Positions 51,616-61,218 of a stretch of DNA of 64,000 nt are shown here, one piece after another. Source of the stretch: Streptomyces mobaraensis (lineage in GTDB: Bacteria; Actinomycetota; Actinomycetes; Streptomycetales; Streptomycetaceae); the NCBI RefSeq assembly GCF_020099395.1, contig NZ_CP083590.1, positions 2,542,001 to 2,606,000 of the forward strand, in the 5' to 3' direction. A program made the position numbers and the translations under genes. The first letter of the stretch is position 1; each line of letters opens with the position of its first letter. The notes under the pieces are model-generated. The model was not told where the DNA came from and did no database searches. It worked only from the letters and a program-made list of their open reading frames with translations.

Positions 51616-54600
51616 TCACTCGACGATCTGGCGGCCCTCCGGGCGGGCCGAGCAGGAGGAGCGGAAGGCGCAGTGCGCGCAGTGCGTGCCGGGGCGCGGG
51701 GAGAACCGTTCGTCCAGGACGCGCCCGGCAGCGGTGGCCAGGAGGTCGCCGATCCAGTCGGTGCCCTCCTCGCCGCCGTCGGACAGCGGTTCCTGGGCCT
51801 GCACCTTGGGGAGCGCGTCGCCGCCCTCCTTCTTGGTGGCGCCTTGCCGGAGCTGGACGAGTTCCGCGCCGCCGGGGCGCGGGCGTACACCGTCGAAGGC
51901 GTCGTCGACGGCGCCGTGCCGGACCGCGAGCTGGTAGACGGCGAGCTGGGGGTGGCGGGCCACCTCGGCGGCGGTCGCCGGGGTCTTGCCGGTCTTGAAG
52001 TCGACGACGTAGGCGTGGCCGGAGGTGTCCCGCTCCACGCGGTCCATGGAGCCGCGGACGCGGACGAGCCGGTCACCCGCGGTGAGGGTGACGTCGAAGG
52101 GGTGCTCGGTGGCGACGGGGGTGCGGCCGCGTTCCATGACGTGCCAGCGGAGGAAGCGCTCCAGGGCGGCCCGCGCGTTCTCCTTCTCCTGCCGGGACTT
52201 CCAGGGCGCGTCGAAGGCGAGCGCGTCCCAGACGGTTTCCAGGCGCTCCATGAGGACGGCGAGGTCGGCGGGGGTGCGGCCGGAGGCGACCTCGTCGGCG
52301 AGGACGTGCACGACGTTGCCGAAGCCCTGGGCCGTTCCCGAGGGCGCCTCGGCGCGTACCTCGCGCCCCAGGAACCACTGGAGCGAGCAGGTGTCCACAA
52401 GCTGGCCGACGGCCGAGCCGGACAGGGCGACCGGCTGGTCCCGGTCGCGGAGCGGCACCTCGCTGTGCGTCGGCTCGTACAGGCCCCACCAGCGGTCGGG
52501 GTCGGCGGCCGGGACGAGCGGCCGGTCCTCGTCGTCGCGCAGGCCGGCGAGGCGGGCCAGCCGGTCGGCGGCGGCGGCCCGGAGCGCGTCGGAGGCGGCG
52601 GGGTCCACGGTGGTGGCCCGCAGCTCGGCGACGAGCGCGGCGACGGCGAGGGGGCGGCGGGGGCGCTGGGTGACGTCGACCGGTTCGACGCCGAGCTCGG
52701 TGAGGAAGCGGGACGGCTGGTCGCCGTCCTCGGCGGCGGCCTTGACCGCCGTGACGACCAGGCGTTCGCGGGCGCGGGTCGCCGCCACGTAGAACAGCCG
52801 GCGCTCCTCGGCCAGCAGCGCGCCGGGCGGGAGGGGTTCGGCGAGGCCGTCGCGGCCGATGCGGTCCGCTTCCAGCAGCGAGCCGCGGCGGCGCAGGTCG
52901 GGCCAGAGGCCCTCCTGCACCCCGGCGACGACGACGAGCCGCCACTCCAGGCCCTTGGAACGGTGCGCGGTCATCAGCCGGACGGCGTCCGGGCGCACGG
53001 CCCGGCGGGTGAGCGTGTCGGCGGCGATGTCCTGGGCCTCCAGCTCGTCCAGGAAGCCGAGCACGTCCCGGCCGCCGACGCGCTCCTCGGCGCGGGCCGC
53101 CGTCTCGAACAGGGCGCAGACGGCGTCGAGGTCGCGGTCGGCGTTGCGGCCGGCGGCGCCGCCGCGGTGCGCGGCGCGGCGCAGCCGGTCCGGCCAGGGC
53201 GCGGGGTGCCGGGGCGTGCCGTTCCAGAGCGTCCACAGGGCGTCCTCGGCGGTGCCGCCGGCCCGGAGCCGGTCCCGGGCGGCGCTCAGCAGCGCGGCCA
53301 GGCGCTGCGCGCCCCGCGCGTACGCCGGATCGTGCGCCACCAGACGCTCCGGCGCGGCGAGCGCCTCGGCGATGAGCACGTCCGAGGCCCGCGGCGCGGT
53401 ACGGCCGGCGGCCCGCTCCTCCTCCCGCAGGGCCCGCCCGAGCCGGCGCAGGTCGGCGCCGTCCATGCCGCCGAGAGGGGAGGTGAGGAGGGTCAGGGCG
53501 GTCTCGGGGGTGAGTACGCCGGCTGCGGCGGGGGCGGGCGCGGCCGGGCGCTCGTCCGCCGCGCCCTCGTGGGCCGGACCGGGCCCAGGCCGGCCGTCGG
53601 GCTCGGGCGTGGGCCCGTCTTCGCGCTCGCGCGCGGGCTCGGGCTCGGGCACAGGGGCAGCGGCGGGGGTGGGCGACACGGCGATGCCAGGCCGCGTGGC
53701 CGAGTCGGGGGCCGGGGCGCAAGCGGATGCGGCGGCCGTGCCGGGGCCGGACTCCGGTGTGGCGCCGGGCTCGCGCGCGGGCGTGGAAGCACCCTCGCGC
53801 CCGGTCCCGGCGGGGTCGTCCTCCGGGCCCGTACCGGTGCCTTCGGCCCCGGCGGGGCCGTCCTCGTCCGACGCGGCGGCGGGGACGGGAGCGTCGCCCC
53901 CGGGCTCGCCGGGGGCGTCCCCGCCCGGGCCGGGCGCCGCCCCCCACTCGGACGCGGGGGCGCTTCCCCGCCCGCCTCCGGGCCCGGAGGCGTCGCCCTT
54001 CAGCTCGCCAAGGGCACCCTCGGCTCCGGGGACATCGCTCCCGGGCTCATCCGCCGCGTCCCCGTCCGGCCCCGGCGCCCCCGCCGCCCATTCCGCCACC
54101 ACCCGCAGTGCCGTCAGCAGCGGGGCGACCGCCGGTTCGTGGCGGAGGGGGATGTCGTCGCCGTCGACCTCCACCGGTACGCCCGCCGAGGTGAGGGCGC
54201 GGCGGAGGGTCGGTATGGAGCGGGAGCCGGCGCGGACGAGGACGGACATGGCGCCCCAGGGGACGCCGTCCTCCAGGTGGGCGCGGCGGAGGATGTCCGC
54301 GATGTTGTCGGTCTCGGCGCCGGGCGTCGGGTAGGTGTACGCCTCCACGCGGCCTCCGGGGCGGACGGCCGTCAGGTCGCGGTGGGCGCGGACGGCGTCG
54401 GACGGGAGGCGGCCGAGGGGCATCCGGCGGGTGAGGAGGCGGGTGGCGGCGAGGAGGGCGGCGCCCGAGCGGCGGGAGGTGGTCAGGACGCGGACCGGGG
54501 CGGGCGAGCCGTCGCGGCGCGGGAAGGCCGTCGGGAAGTCGAGGATGCCGCCCACGTCGGCGCCGCGGAAGGCGTAGATGGACTGGTCGGGGTCGCCGAA

Positions 54601-55539
54601 CGCGACCAGGGTGCGCCCGCCGCCCGCCAGCGCGCGCAGCAGCCGTGCCTGGGCGGCGTCGGTGTCCTGGTACTCGTCGACGAACACCGCGTCGTACCGT
54701 CCGGCGAGGTCCGCCGCGACCTCCGGCCGCTCGGCCAGCAGCACCGCGCGGTGCACCAGTTCCGCGTAGTCGACGACGCCGCGCGCGTCGAGTACGTCCA
54801 GGTACTCGGCGAGGAAGGCCGCCGCGGCCGACCAGTCGCCGCGTCCCGTCCGCTCGGCGAAGGCGGCCAGCGACTCCGGGCTCAGGCCCAGTTCCCGGCT
54901 GCGGGCGAGGACCGCGCGCACCTCGTCGGCGAAGCCGCGGGTGGTGAGGCAGGCGCGCAGGTCGTCCGGCCAGCGCACGGTGGCGCGGCCCGCGCGCTCC
55001 AGTTCGGTCTGGCCGGCGAGCAGCTCCCGGACGGCGACGTCCTGTTCCGGGCCGGACAGCAGCCGCAGCGGCTCGGCGAACAGGCCGGCCTCCTGGTGGG
55101 CGCGGACCAGGGCGTAGCAGTAGGAGTGGAAGGTGGTGGCCTGCGGCGCGCGCGCCGCCAGCCCGCGCTCCCCCAGCCGGGCCGCCACACGGTCGCGCAG
55201 CTCCGCCGCGGCCTTGCGGCTGAAGGTCAGGACGAGCATCCGGTCCGGGTCGGCGCCGCGCCGCACCCGGTCGGCGACGGCCTCCACGAGCGTCGTGGTC
55301 TTGCCGGTCCCCGGACCGGCGAGGACGAGCAGCGGCCCCTGTCCGTGCTCAACCACCGCGCGCTGTGCCGCGTCCAGTTCCGGGGGGACCACGCGCCCTG
55401 GGGGCGTGCGCACCAGGCGGTACGCGCCCGGCGCGGACCGGGGTGCCCGCCGGCGCTCCGGGTCCTCCGGGCGCGCCGGGGCGAGCGGGCCGGGGGCGCC
55501 GGAAGAGCCGGGGATGCCGGAAAGGGGGGTGGAACTCAC
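51616..55539 (-). CDS. adnA: AdnA-like helicase-nuclease with iron-sulfur nuclease domain
   Basis: The 1307-residue partner of AdnB in double-strand-break end processing. The SF1 helicase has Walker A (LAGPGTGKTTTL, residues 73-84), LTFSRKAAAELRDRV, FVDEYQDTDAAQ, FGDPDQSIYAFRGA and FYVAATRARERL. The C-terminal nuclease has YVVDFKTG and HPQLAVYQLAV, and a cysteine set (TCSLQW and CAHCAFRSSC) that fits an AddB-type [4Fe-4S] cluster. A 190-residue Ala/Gly/Pro/Glu-rich insertion sits in the middle (DNA about 53520-54095), which makes the protein longer than usual. The 51414-51615 gap to adnB has no gene. Confidence 0.88.
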   Translation of the reverse strand: MSSTPLSGIPGSSGAPGPLAPARPEDPERRRAPRSAPGAYRLVRTPPGRVVPPELDAAQRAVVEHGQGPLLVLAGPGTGKTTTLVEAVADRVRRGADPDRMLVLTFSRKAAAELRDRVAARLGERGLAARAPQATTFHSYCYALVRAHQEAGLFAEPLRLLSGPEQDVAVRELLAGQTELERAGRATVRWPDDLRACLTTRGFADEVRAVLARSRELGLSPESLAAFAERTGRGDWSAAAAFLAEYLDVLDARGVVDYAELVHRAVLLAERPEVAADLAGRYDAVFVDEYQDTDAAQARLLRALAGGGRTLVAFGDPDQSIYAFRGADVGGILDFPTAFPRRDGSPAPVRVLTTSRRSGAALLAATRLLTRRMPLGRLPSDAVRAHRDLTAVRPGGRVEAYTYPTPGAETDNIADILRRAHLEDGVPWGAMSVLVRAGSRSIPTLRRALTSAGVPVEVDGDDIPLRHEPAVAPLLTALRVVAEWAAGAPGPDGDAADEPGSDVPGAEGALGELKGDASGPGGGRGSAPASEWGAAPGPGGDAPGEPGGDAPVPAAASDEDGPAGAEGTGTGPEDDPAGTGREGASTPAREPGATPESGPGTAAASACAPAPDSATRPGIAVSPTPAAAPVPEPEPAREREDGPTPEPDGRPGPGPAHEGAADERPAAPAPAAAGVLTPETALTLLTSPLGGMDGADLRRLGRALREEERAAGRTAPRASDVLIAEALAAPERLVAHDPAYARGAQRLAALLSAARDRLRAGGTAEDALWTLWNGTPRHPAPWPDRLRRAAHRGGAAGRNADRDLDAVCALFETAARAEERVGGRDVLGFLDELEAQDIAADTLTRRAVRPDAVRLMTAHRSKGLEWRLVVVAGVQEGLWPDLRRRGSLLEADRIGRDGLAEPLPPGALLAEERRLFYVAATRARERLVVTAVKAAAEDGDQPSRFLTELGVEPVDVTQRPRRPLAVAALVAELRATTVDPAASDALRAAAADRLARLAGLRDDEDRPLVPAADPDRWWGLYEPTHSEVPLRDRDQPVALSGSAVGQLVDTCSLQWFLGREVRAEAPSGTAQGFGNVVHVLADEVASGRTPADLAVLMERLETVWDALAFDAPWKSRQEKENARAALERFLRWHVMERGRTPVATEHPFDVTLTAGDRLVRVRGSMDRVERDTSGHAYVVDFKTGKTPATAAEVARHPQLAVYQLAVRHGAVDDAFDGVRPRPGGAELVQLRQGATKKEGGDALPKVQAQEPLSDGGEEGTDWIGDLLATAAGRVLDERFSPRPGTHCAHCAFRSSCSARPEGRQIVE

Positions 55540-55710
55540 GTGAGGTGCCGGTCCTGCGGGTCGGGTACGGATCTCCGCGCGCCGTCGGGGCGCGGGGGTG
55601 GGGCGGCCCTCGACGCTACGCCAGGAGGCGGGTGGGGCGCAGGGCGTTCCCGGGGGCGTGAGGGCCGTTCGGGCACCTCACCCGTTCGGGTTGCCCGGCG
55701 AACGGGCGGA

Positions 55711-56379
55711 TCAGGTGGCGCGTTTCACACGCGACGCGCCGCCGCGCGCGCCCTTCGCGTCGCCGCGCACCCCGGCCCGTTCGTCTCGTACCGCATCGCG
55801 TTCCCGCCGGTCCTGCCGGGCCGTTCGGCGCGCGCCGTCGGGCGCGCTTCGGCACCGGCGCCCCGCGCCTCCGGGGTCACCGGGGTCACCGGGGTCACCG
55901 GGGTCACGGAGGTCACCGAGAGCTCCGAGGCCCTCGGGAGGCTCCTCGGCCCCGTCCACGTCGGCACTCCCGGCCGCCCTGTCCGCCCCGGTCGCCCCGG
56001 CGTCCCCGCCGGCCGGCGCCCCGTCCCACCGCGCCCGCCTCATCGCGAGCCGTGGCACGTGCCCGTCGGCGGCCGGGCCGGTGATCCGGAGCGGCGTGCC
56101 CTCCTCGCGGTAGTGCCCGAGGGCCGCCTGTTCGCGGCCGGGCAGCAGGACGCCGTCGGCCCGCACGACACGCCACCACGGCACGGCGCCGCCGTACAGC
56201 GCCATCACCCGGCCGACCTGGCGCGGACCACCCTCGCCGAGCCACTCGGCCACGTCGCCGTAAGTCATCACCCGGCCCGGCGGGATGATCTCCGCGACGG
56301 AGAGGACCCGTTCCGCGTACTCGGGAAGCTCGGCTGGCCCCGGAAGTCCGGGCGGCGATGCGTCGGTCACCCGGTCCAT
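55711..56379 (-). CDS. Alkyltransferase-like (ATL) DNA repair protein with a long C-terminal tail
   Basis: The first 130 of 222 residues are the DNA-binding domain of O6-alkylguanine methyltransferases (IPPGRVMTYGDVAEWLGEGGPRQVGRVMALYGGAVPWWRV). The reactive PCHR Cys is replaced by Trp (PWWRV), as in ATL proteins that bind lesions and hand them to excision repair. The last 85 residues are low-complexity and include (GDP)n repeats from a 9-base tandem DNA repeat; they are probably disordered. The ATG at 56379 is chosen over longer frames. The gene lies upstream of adnA on the same strand. Confidence 0.82.
   Translation of the reverse strand: MDRVTDASPPGLPGPAELPEYAERVLSVAEIIPPGRVMTYGDVAEWLGEGGPRQVGRVMALYGGAVPWWRVVRADGVLLPGREQAALGHYREEGTPLRITGPAADGHVPRLAMRRARWDGAPAGGDAGATGADRAAGSADVDGAEEPPEGLGALGDLRDPGDPGDPGDPGGAGRRCRSAPDGARRTARQDRRERDAVRDERAGVRGDAKGARGGASRVKRAT
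55871..55915 (+). repeat. 9-base tandem repeat in the ATL C-terminal tail
   Basis: Four perfect copies of CCGGGGTCA (55871-55906) plus a degenerate fifth. On the coding strand they encode repeated Gly-Asp-Pro. Copy number can change without frameshift because the unit is 9 bases. Confidence 0.88.
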
Positions 56380-56555
56380 ACTGCCGCAGGCACCGCGCGC
56401 TCCGGGGCCACCGTCCGGAGGTTCGGGTTCCGGAAGATCACCCAGAGTGCGCGATCGGACTACAGGGCGTACGATCCGAGGTCCGCGCCCCCGAAATGCA
56501 CCCTGATACACCCTTGCCCGGCAGGGCCATGCCACCATCTTCCGGGCGGTGACTG

Positions 56556-59339
56556 GTGATACGAGAACGAGAAGACCAGGAAGACACGGACGACGAGCAG
56601 GGCGCGGGACCTCCTGAGGAGGCCGGCGCCCGCCAGGCGCTGCCCGGGAGCGGCGCGGGAGACGGGGAAGCCGAGCGGCCGCGCCCCGGTACCCCGGCCC
56701 GCCCGGCCGGCTCGTCGTACGCGTGCGACACGAAGGACGGCGAGGTCCACATCGACAAGGTCTCCGGCGACGAGCCCCTGCTCCCCGCCCGCGTCCACCG
56801 CCCCGCCGACCTGGTGCGCATGCTGCTGGGCATCATCGGCATCGCCGTCGTCCTCGCCCTGGCCGCGTTCGCGCATGGCACCACCACCGGTCTCGCCAGC
56901 GACATCAAGGAGAGCGCCGGGCACGCCCCGCAGACGCTGGCCAACATCGCCGGTCTCACGGCCAACGTCGCGATCTTCATCGTGCCGGTGGCGTTCGCCG
57001 TCGAACGGCTGGTCAAACGGGACGGCCTGCGCATCGCCGACGGCGTCCTCGCGGCCGTCCTGGCGCACGGCGTCTCGCTCGGCGCCGCGCTCTGGGTCGC
57101 CGAGGCCGCCCCGGAGTCCATCCGGGAGGCGCTCACCCGGATCACTCCGACCCATGAACTGACCGATCCGGTCCACGGCTACCTCGCCCCCGTGATCGCC
57201 TATATGACGGCCGTCGGGATGTCGCGGCGTCCGCGCTGGCGGGTCGCGATGTGGGCGGTGCTGCTGCTCGACGCGTTCGCGGTGCTGGTCAACGGCTACT
57301 CGACGCCGTTCTCGATCGCCACCACCGTGCTCATCGGCTGGACGGTCGCCTACGGCACCCTCTACGCCGTCGGCTCCCCCAACGTCCGCCCCACCGGCCA
57401 GCACCTCCTGCACGGCCTGCGCCGCGTCGGCTTCAAGCCGGTGAGCGCGCTGCGCACGGAGGAGGCCCCGGACGCCGAGCCGGCCCAGGGCACCGCGCAC
57501 GACCGGGGCCGCCGGTACGTCGTCACGCTGGAGGACGGCCCGCCGCTGGACGTCACGGTCGTCGACCGCGAACAGCAGGCGCAGGGCTTCTTCTACCGGC
57601 TGTGGCAGCGGCTCGCGCTGCGCGGCATCACGCAACGGCGCAGCCTGCAGTCGCTCCGCCAGGCGCTGGAGCAGGAGGCGCTGCTCGCCTACGCGGCCAT
57701 CGCCGCCGGCGCCAACGCCCCCAAGCTGATCGCCACCAGCGAGCTCGGCCCGGACGCCGTGATGCTGGTGTACGAGCACGTCGGCGGGCGGACGCTGGAC
57801 ACCCTGCCGGACCAGGAGATCACCGACGAGCTGGTGGACGGCGCCTGGCGGCAGGTGCGCGCCCTGCAGTCGCGCCGGATCGCGCACCGGCGCCTGGACG
57901 GCGACGCGCTCCTGGTGGATCGTTCCGGCAATGTCGTCCTGACCGATCTGCGCGGCGGTGAGATCGCCGCCGGCGATCTGGTGCTGCGGATGGACGTCGC
58001 CCAGCTGCTCACCACGCTGGGCCTGCGGGTCGGCGCCGAACGGGCGGTGGCCTCGGCCGTCGCCGTGCTCGGCCCGGACGCGGTCGCCGACAGCCTGCCG
58101 CTGCTCCAGCCCATCGCCCTGACCCGCGCCAGCCGTGCCACCCTGCGCCGGCTCGCGCGCGAGCGCGCCCAGCGCGAACGCGACGCGGTGCTGGAGGCGT
58201 CCCGGATCGCCAAGGAGGAGCGGGCCCGGGAGCGGGAGGAGAAGGGCTCGGGCCCGGCGGACGACCGCCGGGCGCTCAAGGCCGAGAAGAAGGCGGAGAA
58301 GCAGGCGCTGGACGTCGCGGCCGAGGAGGCCCGCGAGGAGGACCTGCTGGCGCAGATCCGCCGCCAGGTGCTGCTGATCCGGCCGCAGGCGCCGATAGAG
58401 CCGGTCCGGCTGGAGCGCATCCGGCCGCGCACGCTGATCAGCTCCATCGCGGGCGCGATCGCCGCCTACTTCCTGCTCTCGCAGCTGTCGCACGTCGAAC
58501 TCGACAAGATCATCGACCATGCCAACTGGGGCTGGGTGGCGGTCGCCGCGGCCTTCTCCGCGCTCTCCTACTTCGCGGCGGCCATGCGGCTGCTGGGCTT
58601 CGTCCCGGAGAAGGTGCCGTACCTGCGGACGGTCATGGCACAGGTGGCCGGCTCGTTCGTCAAGCTCGTGGCCCCGGCGGCGGTCGGCGGCGTGGCCCTG
58701 AACAGCCGCTTCCTGCAGCGGGCCGGGATCCGCCCGGGGCTGGCCGTGGCCAGCGTCGGCGCGTCGGAGCTGTTCGGCCTGGCCGCGCACATCCTGCTGC
58801 TGCTGACCTTCGGTTACATCACCGGCACCGAGCGGACGGAGTCGCCGCTCCCGCCGTCCCGTACGGTCATCGGCGGACTGCTGACGGCCGCGGTGCTGGT
58901 GCTGGTCGTGACGGCCATCCCGTTCCTGCGGAAGTTCGTCTCGACGCGGGTGCGCTCGCTGTTCGCGGGCGTCGTGCCGCGCATGCTGGACCTGCTCCAG
59001 CGGCCGCGGAAGCTGGTCAACGGCATCGGCGGCATGCTGCTGCTGACCGCCGCCTTCGTGTTCTGCCTCGACACGTCGATCCGGGCGTTCGGCGGCGACA
59101 TGAGCTTCGCCAGCGTCGCGGTGATCTTCCTGGCCGGCAACGCGCTGGGTTCGGCGGCGCCGACGCCCGGCGGCGTCGGGGCCGTGGAGGGCGTCCTCAT
59201 CGGCGCGTTGACGCTGGCCGGGCTGCCGGCGGAGATCGCGACGCCTTCGGTGCTGCTGTACCGGCTGCTGACCTTCTGGCTGCCGGTGCTGCCGGGGTGG
59301 CTGTGCTTCAACCAGTTGACGCGGAAGGGTGCCATCTGA
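56556..59339 (+). CDS. Membrane fusion: N-terminal helices, kinase-like domain and LPG-synthase-type transmembrane domain
   Basis: The 927-residue protein has three parts. Residues about 85-270 are membrane helices after an acidic disordered N-terminus. Residues about 285-530 look like a degenerate protein-kinase fold (RRIAHRRLDGDALLVDRSGNVVLTDLRGGEIA resembles a catalytic loop and DFG region, but the Asp and Asn of a true HRD...N are changed). A Lys/Glu/Arg-rich coil follows. Residues about 635-920 are the multi-helix domain of the LPG synthase/UPF0104 family (GGVALNSRFLQRAG and APTPGGVGAVEG). The function is unknown; a membrane lipid or transport role is inference. The GTG at 56556 begins the ORF, with GGCGGTGA just upstream. 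It is divergent from the ATL gene. Confidence 0.78.
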   Translation: MIREREDQEDTDDEQGAGPPEEAGARQALPGSGAGDGEAERPRPGTPARPAGSSYACDTKDGEVHIDKVSGDEPLLPARVHRPADLVRMLLGIIGIAVVLALAAFAHGTTTGLASDIKESAGHAPQTLANIAGLTANVAIFIVPVAFAVERLVKRDGLRIADGVLAAVLAHGVSLGAALWVAEAAPESIREALTRITPTHELTDPVHGYLAPVIAYMTAVGMSRRPRWRVAMWAVLLLDAFAVLVNGYSTPFSIATTVLIGWTVAYGTLYAVGSPNVRPTGQHLLHGLRRVGFKPVSALRTEEAPDAEPAQGTAHDRGRRYVVTLEDGPPLDVTVVDREQQAQGFFYRLWQRLALRGITQRRSLQSLRQALEQEALLAYAAIAAGANAPKLIATSELGPDAVMLVYEHVGGRTLDTLPDQEITDELVDGAWRQVRALQSRRIAHRRLDGDALLVDRSGNVVLTDLRGGEIAAGDLVLRMDVAQLLTTLGLRVGAERAVASAVAVLGPDAVADSLPLLQPIALTRASRATLRRLARERAQRERDAVLEASRIAKEERAREREEKGSGPADDRRALKAEKKAEKQALDVAAEEAREEDLLAQIRRQVLLIRPQAPIEPVRLERIRPRTLISSIAGAIAAYFLLSQLSHVELDKIIDHANWGWVAVAAAFSALSYFAAAMRLLGFVPEKVPYLRTVMAQVAGSFVKLVAPAAVGGVALNSRFLQRAGIRPGLAVASVGASELFGLAAHILLLLTFGYITGTERTESPLPPSRTVIGGLLTAAVLVLVVTAIPFLRKFVSTRVRSLFAGVVPRMLDLLQRPRKLVNGIGGMLLLTAAFVFCLDTSIRAFGGDMSFASVAVIFLAGNALGSAAPTPGGVGAVEGVLIGALTLAGLPAEIATPSVLLYRLLTFWLPVLPGWLCFNQLTRKGAI

Positions 59340-59407
59340 GGGGAGGGGTACGGAAGTGGGGCGCCCTTCCGGGCCGTTGCCCCCTTCCCGTCACGCCGCC
59401 CCTCCCC

Positions 59408-60835
59408 TCACGCCGTCCGCTCCCGCCGCAGCAGCCACACCGTGAGCGCCGTCGTCAGGCACAGCAGGCCCCCGGCGGCGTACAGGCTCTCCCGCATGCC
59501 CGCGAGCGAGAACGCCCCCGCCGTATCCCCCGCGCCCCCGCCCGCTATCAGGGCGCCGGACACGGCGACGGCCAGCGCGCCGCCCGTCTGGCGGACCGCG
59601 TTGAACAGGCCCGAGGCCGTACCCGCCCGGTGCCCCGGGACGGCGTCCATCAGCAGGGCCGTCAGCGCGGGGACCGCCAGCGCGCCGCCCAGACCGGTGG
59701 GCACGAGCAGGAGCAGCACCAGCCACAGCGGGGTGTCCGCCGACAGCGGCAGCAGCGCGGCCATCGCCAGCGCCAGGACCGCCTGCCCCAGGACGATGAC
59801 GGCGCGCCGGCCGATCCGCTCCGCCAGCCGCGGGGAGACCAGGTTGGCGGCGGTGATGACGACCGACAGCGGCACGAACATCAGCCCCGCCTCCGTCGCC
59901 GACATGCCGCGCGCCTGCTGGTAGTAGAGGCCGAGCAGGAAGACGAGGCCGTAGAAGGCCGCGTTGGCGGCGAAGCCGGCCGTCAGGGCGACGGCGACCC
60001 GGCGCTCGCGCAGCATGCCCAGCGGGACCATGGGCGCGCGGTGCCGCTTCTCCACGGCGAGGAAGGCGGCGGCGGAACCGGCCGCGACGGCCAGCGCGGC
60101 GAGCACCGGCACGGACGTCCAGCCGCGGTGGCCGCCCTCGATCACCGCGTACGTCAGGCCGGCGAGGGCCAGGACGGCGGTGGCCTGCCCCGCCGGGTCG
60201 AGCGGCGCCGGCCGGCGCGCGGACGGCGCGGTGCGGGCCAGCAGCGCCAGGATCACGGCGCCCACCGGGAGGTTGAGCAGGAACACGGCGCGCCAGCCCG
60301 CGTGTTCGGCGAGGATGCCGCCGAGCACCGGCCCGGCCGCCATGGACACCGAACCGCCCACCGTCCACAGCGCGATGGCCCGCGCCCGGCGCGCCGGGTC
60401 GTCGTACGCCTGCCGGATCAGCGTGAGCGAGGCGGGCATCACGACGGCCGCCGCCGCGCCCTGCGCCAGCCGCGCAGCGATGAGCACGCCGATCCCGGGC
60501 GCGAGGGCGCAGCCGAGGGAGGCGAGGGTGAACAGGGCGGTCCCCCAGGCGTACGCCCGGCGCGCCCCGGACCGGTCCGCGAGCGCCCCGGCGGACATCA
60601 TCAGCGCGGCGAACATCAGCGTGTACGCGTCGACGACCCACTGGAGGCCGGACATCCCGCCGTGGAGGGACGAACGGATGGCGGGCAGCGCGATGTTGAC
60701 GGCCGAGACGTCGATGGTGATGACGGCGAAGCCGAGGAGGGAGGCGATCAGCGCGACCGGGGAGGCGGGGGCCGAGGAGGAGGGGACCGGGCGGGTACGG
60801 GAGGCGGGTGGGCGGCGGGCGGTGGTCCTGGGCAT
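59408..60835 (-). CDS. MFS drug efflux transporter (DHA2, 14-helix type)
   Basis: The 475-residue transporter has about 14 hydrophobic segments. The DHA2 motifs are seen: motif 1 (VNIALPAIRSS), WVVDAYTLMFAALMMSAGALADRSGARR (motif A-like), GSVSMAAGPVLGGILAEHAGWRAVFLLNLPVG (motif C, antiporter signature) and the family segment ALTALLMDAVPGHRAGTASGLFNAVRQTGGALAVAVSGAL. It probably exports a lipophilic cation or antibiotic by proton antiport. It is divergent from an XRE regulator, and 383 bases of repeat-rich DNA separate them. Confidence 0.9.
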   Translation of the reverse strand: MPRTTARRPPASRTRPVPSSSAPASPVALIASLLGFAVITIDVSAVNIALPAIRSSLHGGMSGLQWVVDAYTLMFAALMMSAGALADRSGARRAYAWGTALFTLASLGCALAPGIGVLIAARLAQGAAAAVVMPASLTLIRQAYDDPARRARAIALWTVGGSVSMAAGPVLGGILAEHAGWRAVFLLNLPVGAVILALLARTAPSARRPAPLDPAGQATAVLALAGLTYAVIEGGHRGWTSVPVLAALAVAAGSAAAFLAVEKRHRAPMVPLGMLRERRVAVALTAGFAANAAFYGLVFLLGLYYQQARGMSATEAGLMFVPLSVVITAANLVSPRLAERIGRRAVIVLGQAVLALAMAALLPLSADTPLWLVLLLLVPTGLGGALAVPALTALLMDAVPGHRAGTASGLFNAVRQTGGALAVAVSGALIAGGGAGDTAGAFSLAGMRESLYAAGGLLCLTTALTVWLLRRERTA

Positions 60836-60867
60836 GTGGGGTCACTTCCGGGAGGGGGAGGAAGGGG

Positions 60868-60959
60868 ACGGAACGGCGGGTGGGCAGGGGGCGTCGCGGT
60901 CGCTTCGGGGTGGGGAGGAGACGGAACGGCGAGTGGGCGGGGGGCGTCGTGGTCGCTTC
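60868..60959 (+). repeat. Tandem 52-base-offset repeat in the MFS/XRE intergenic region
   Basis: GACGGAACGGCGGGTGGGCA (60868 on) continues as GGGGGCGTCGCGGTCGCTTC and recurs at 60920 with four changes. The surrounding 383-base gap (60836-61218) is otherwise GC-rich without a gene that I can support. It should contain both divergent promoters. Confidence 0.7.
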
Positions 60960-61218
60960 CGGCGGGCCGGACCGTCCGGCGGTGCCGGCCGCCGCGGGCG
61001 GTCCCCGCCGGAGCGTCCGGCCGGGAGCCGCCCGGCGGCCGTCGTGCGGGCGGCACCCACCGCGTCGGGGCACGACGTCGTACGCCTCCCCGCACCACGG
61101 CCGCCGGCCGCCCGCAACAGGACCAGCTTGCCGCGCCGTTCCGCCCGGCGGGAGGCCGCGGCGTTCCTGGCCCTGACACGGCCCCCCACCGCGCGGGGCC
61201 TCCGGCGACAATGGCGGG

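Noticed and set aside
51673..56559. 1628-codon plus-strand frame opposite adnA
   Set aside because: Gly/Arg/Ala-rich antisense artefact; adnA shows all helicase and nuclease motifs in the minus frame.
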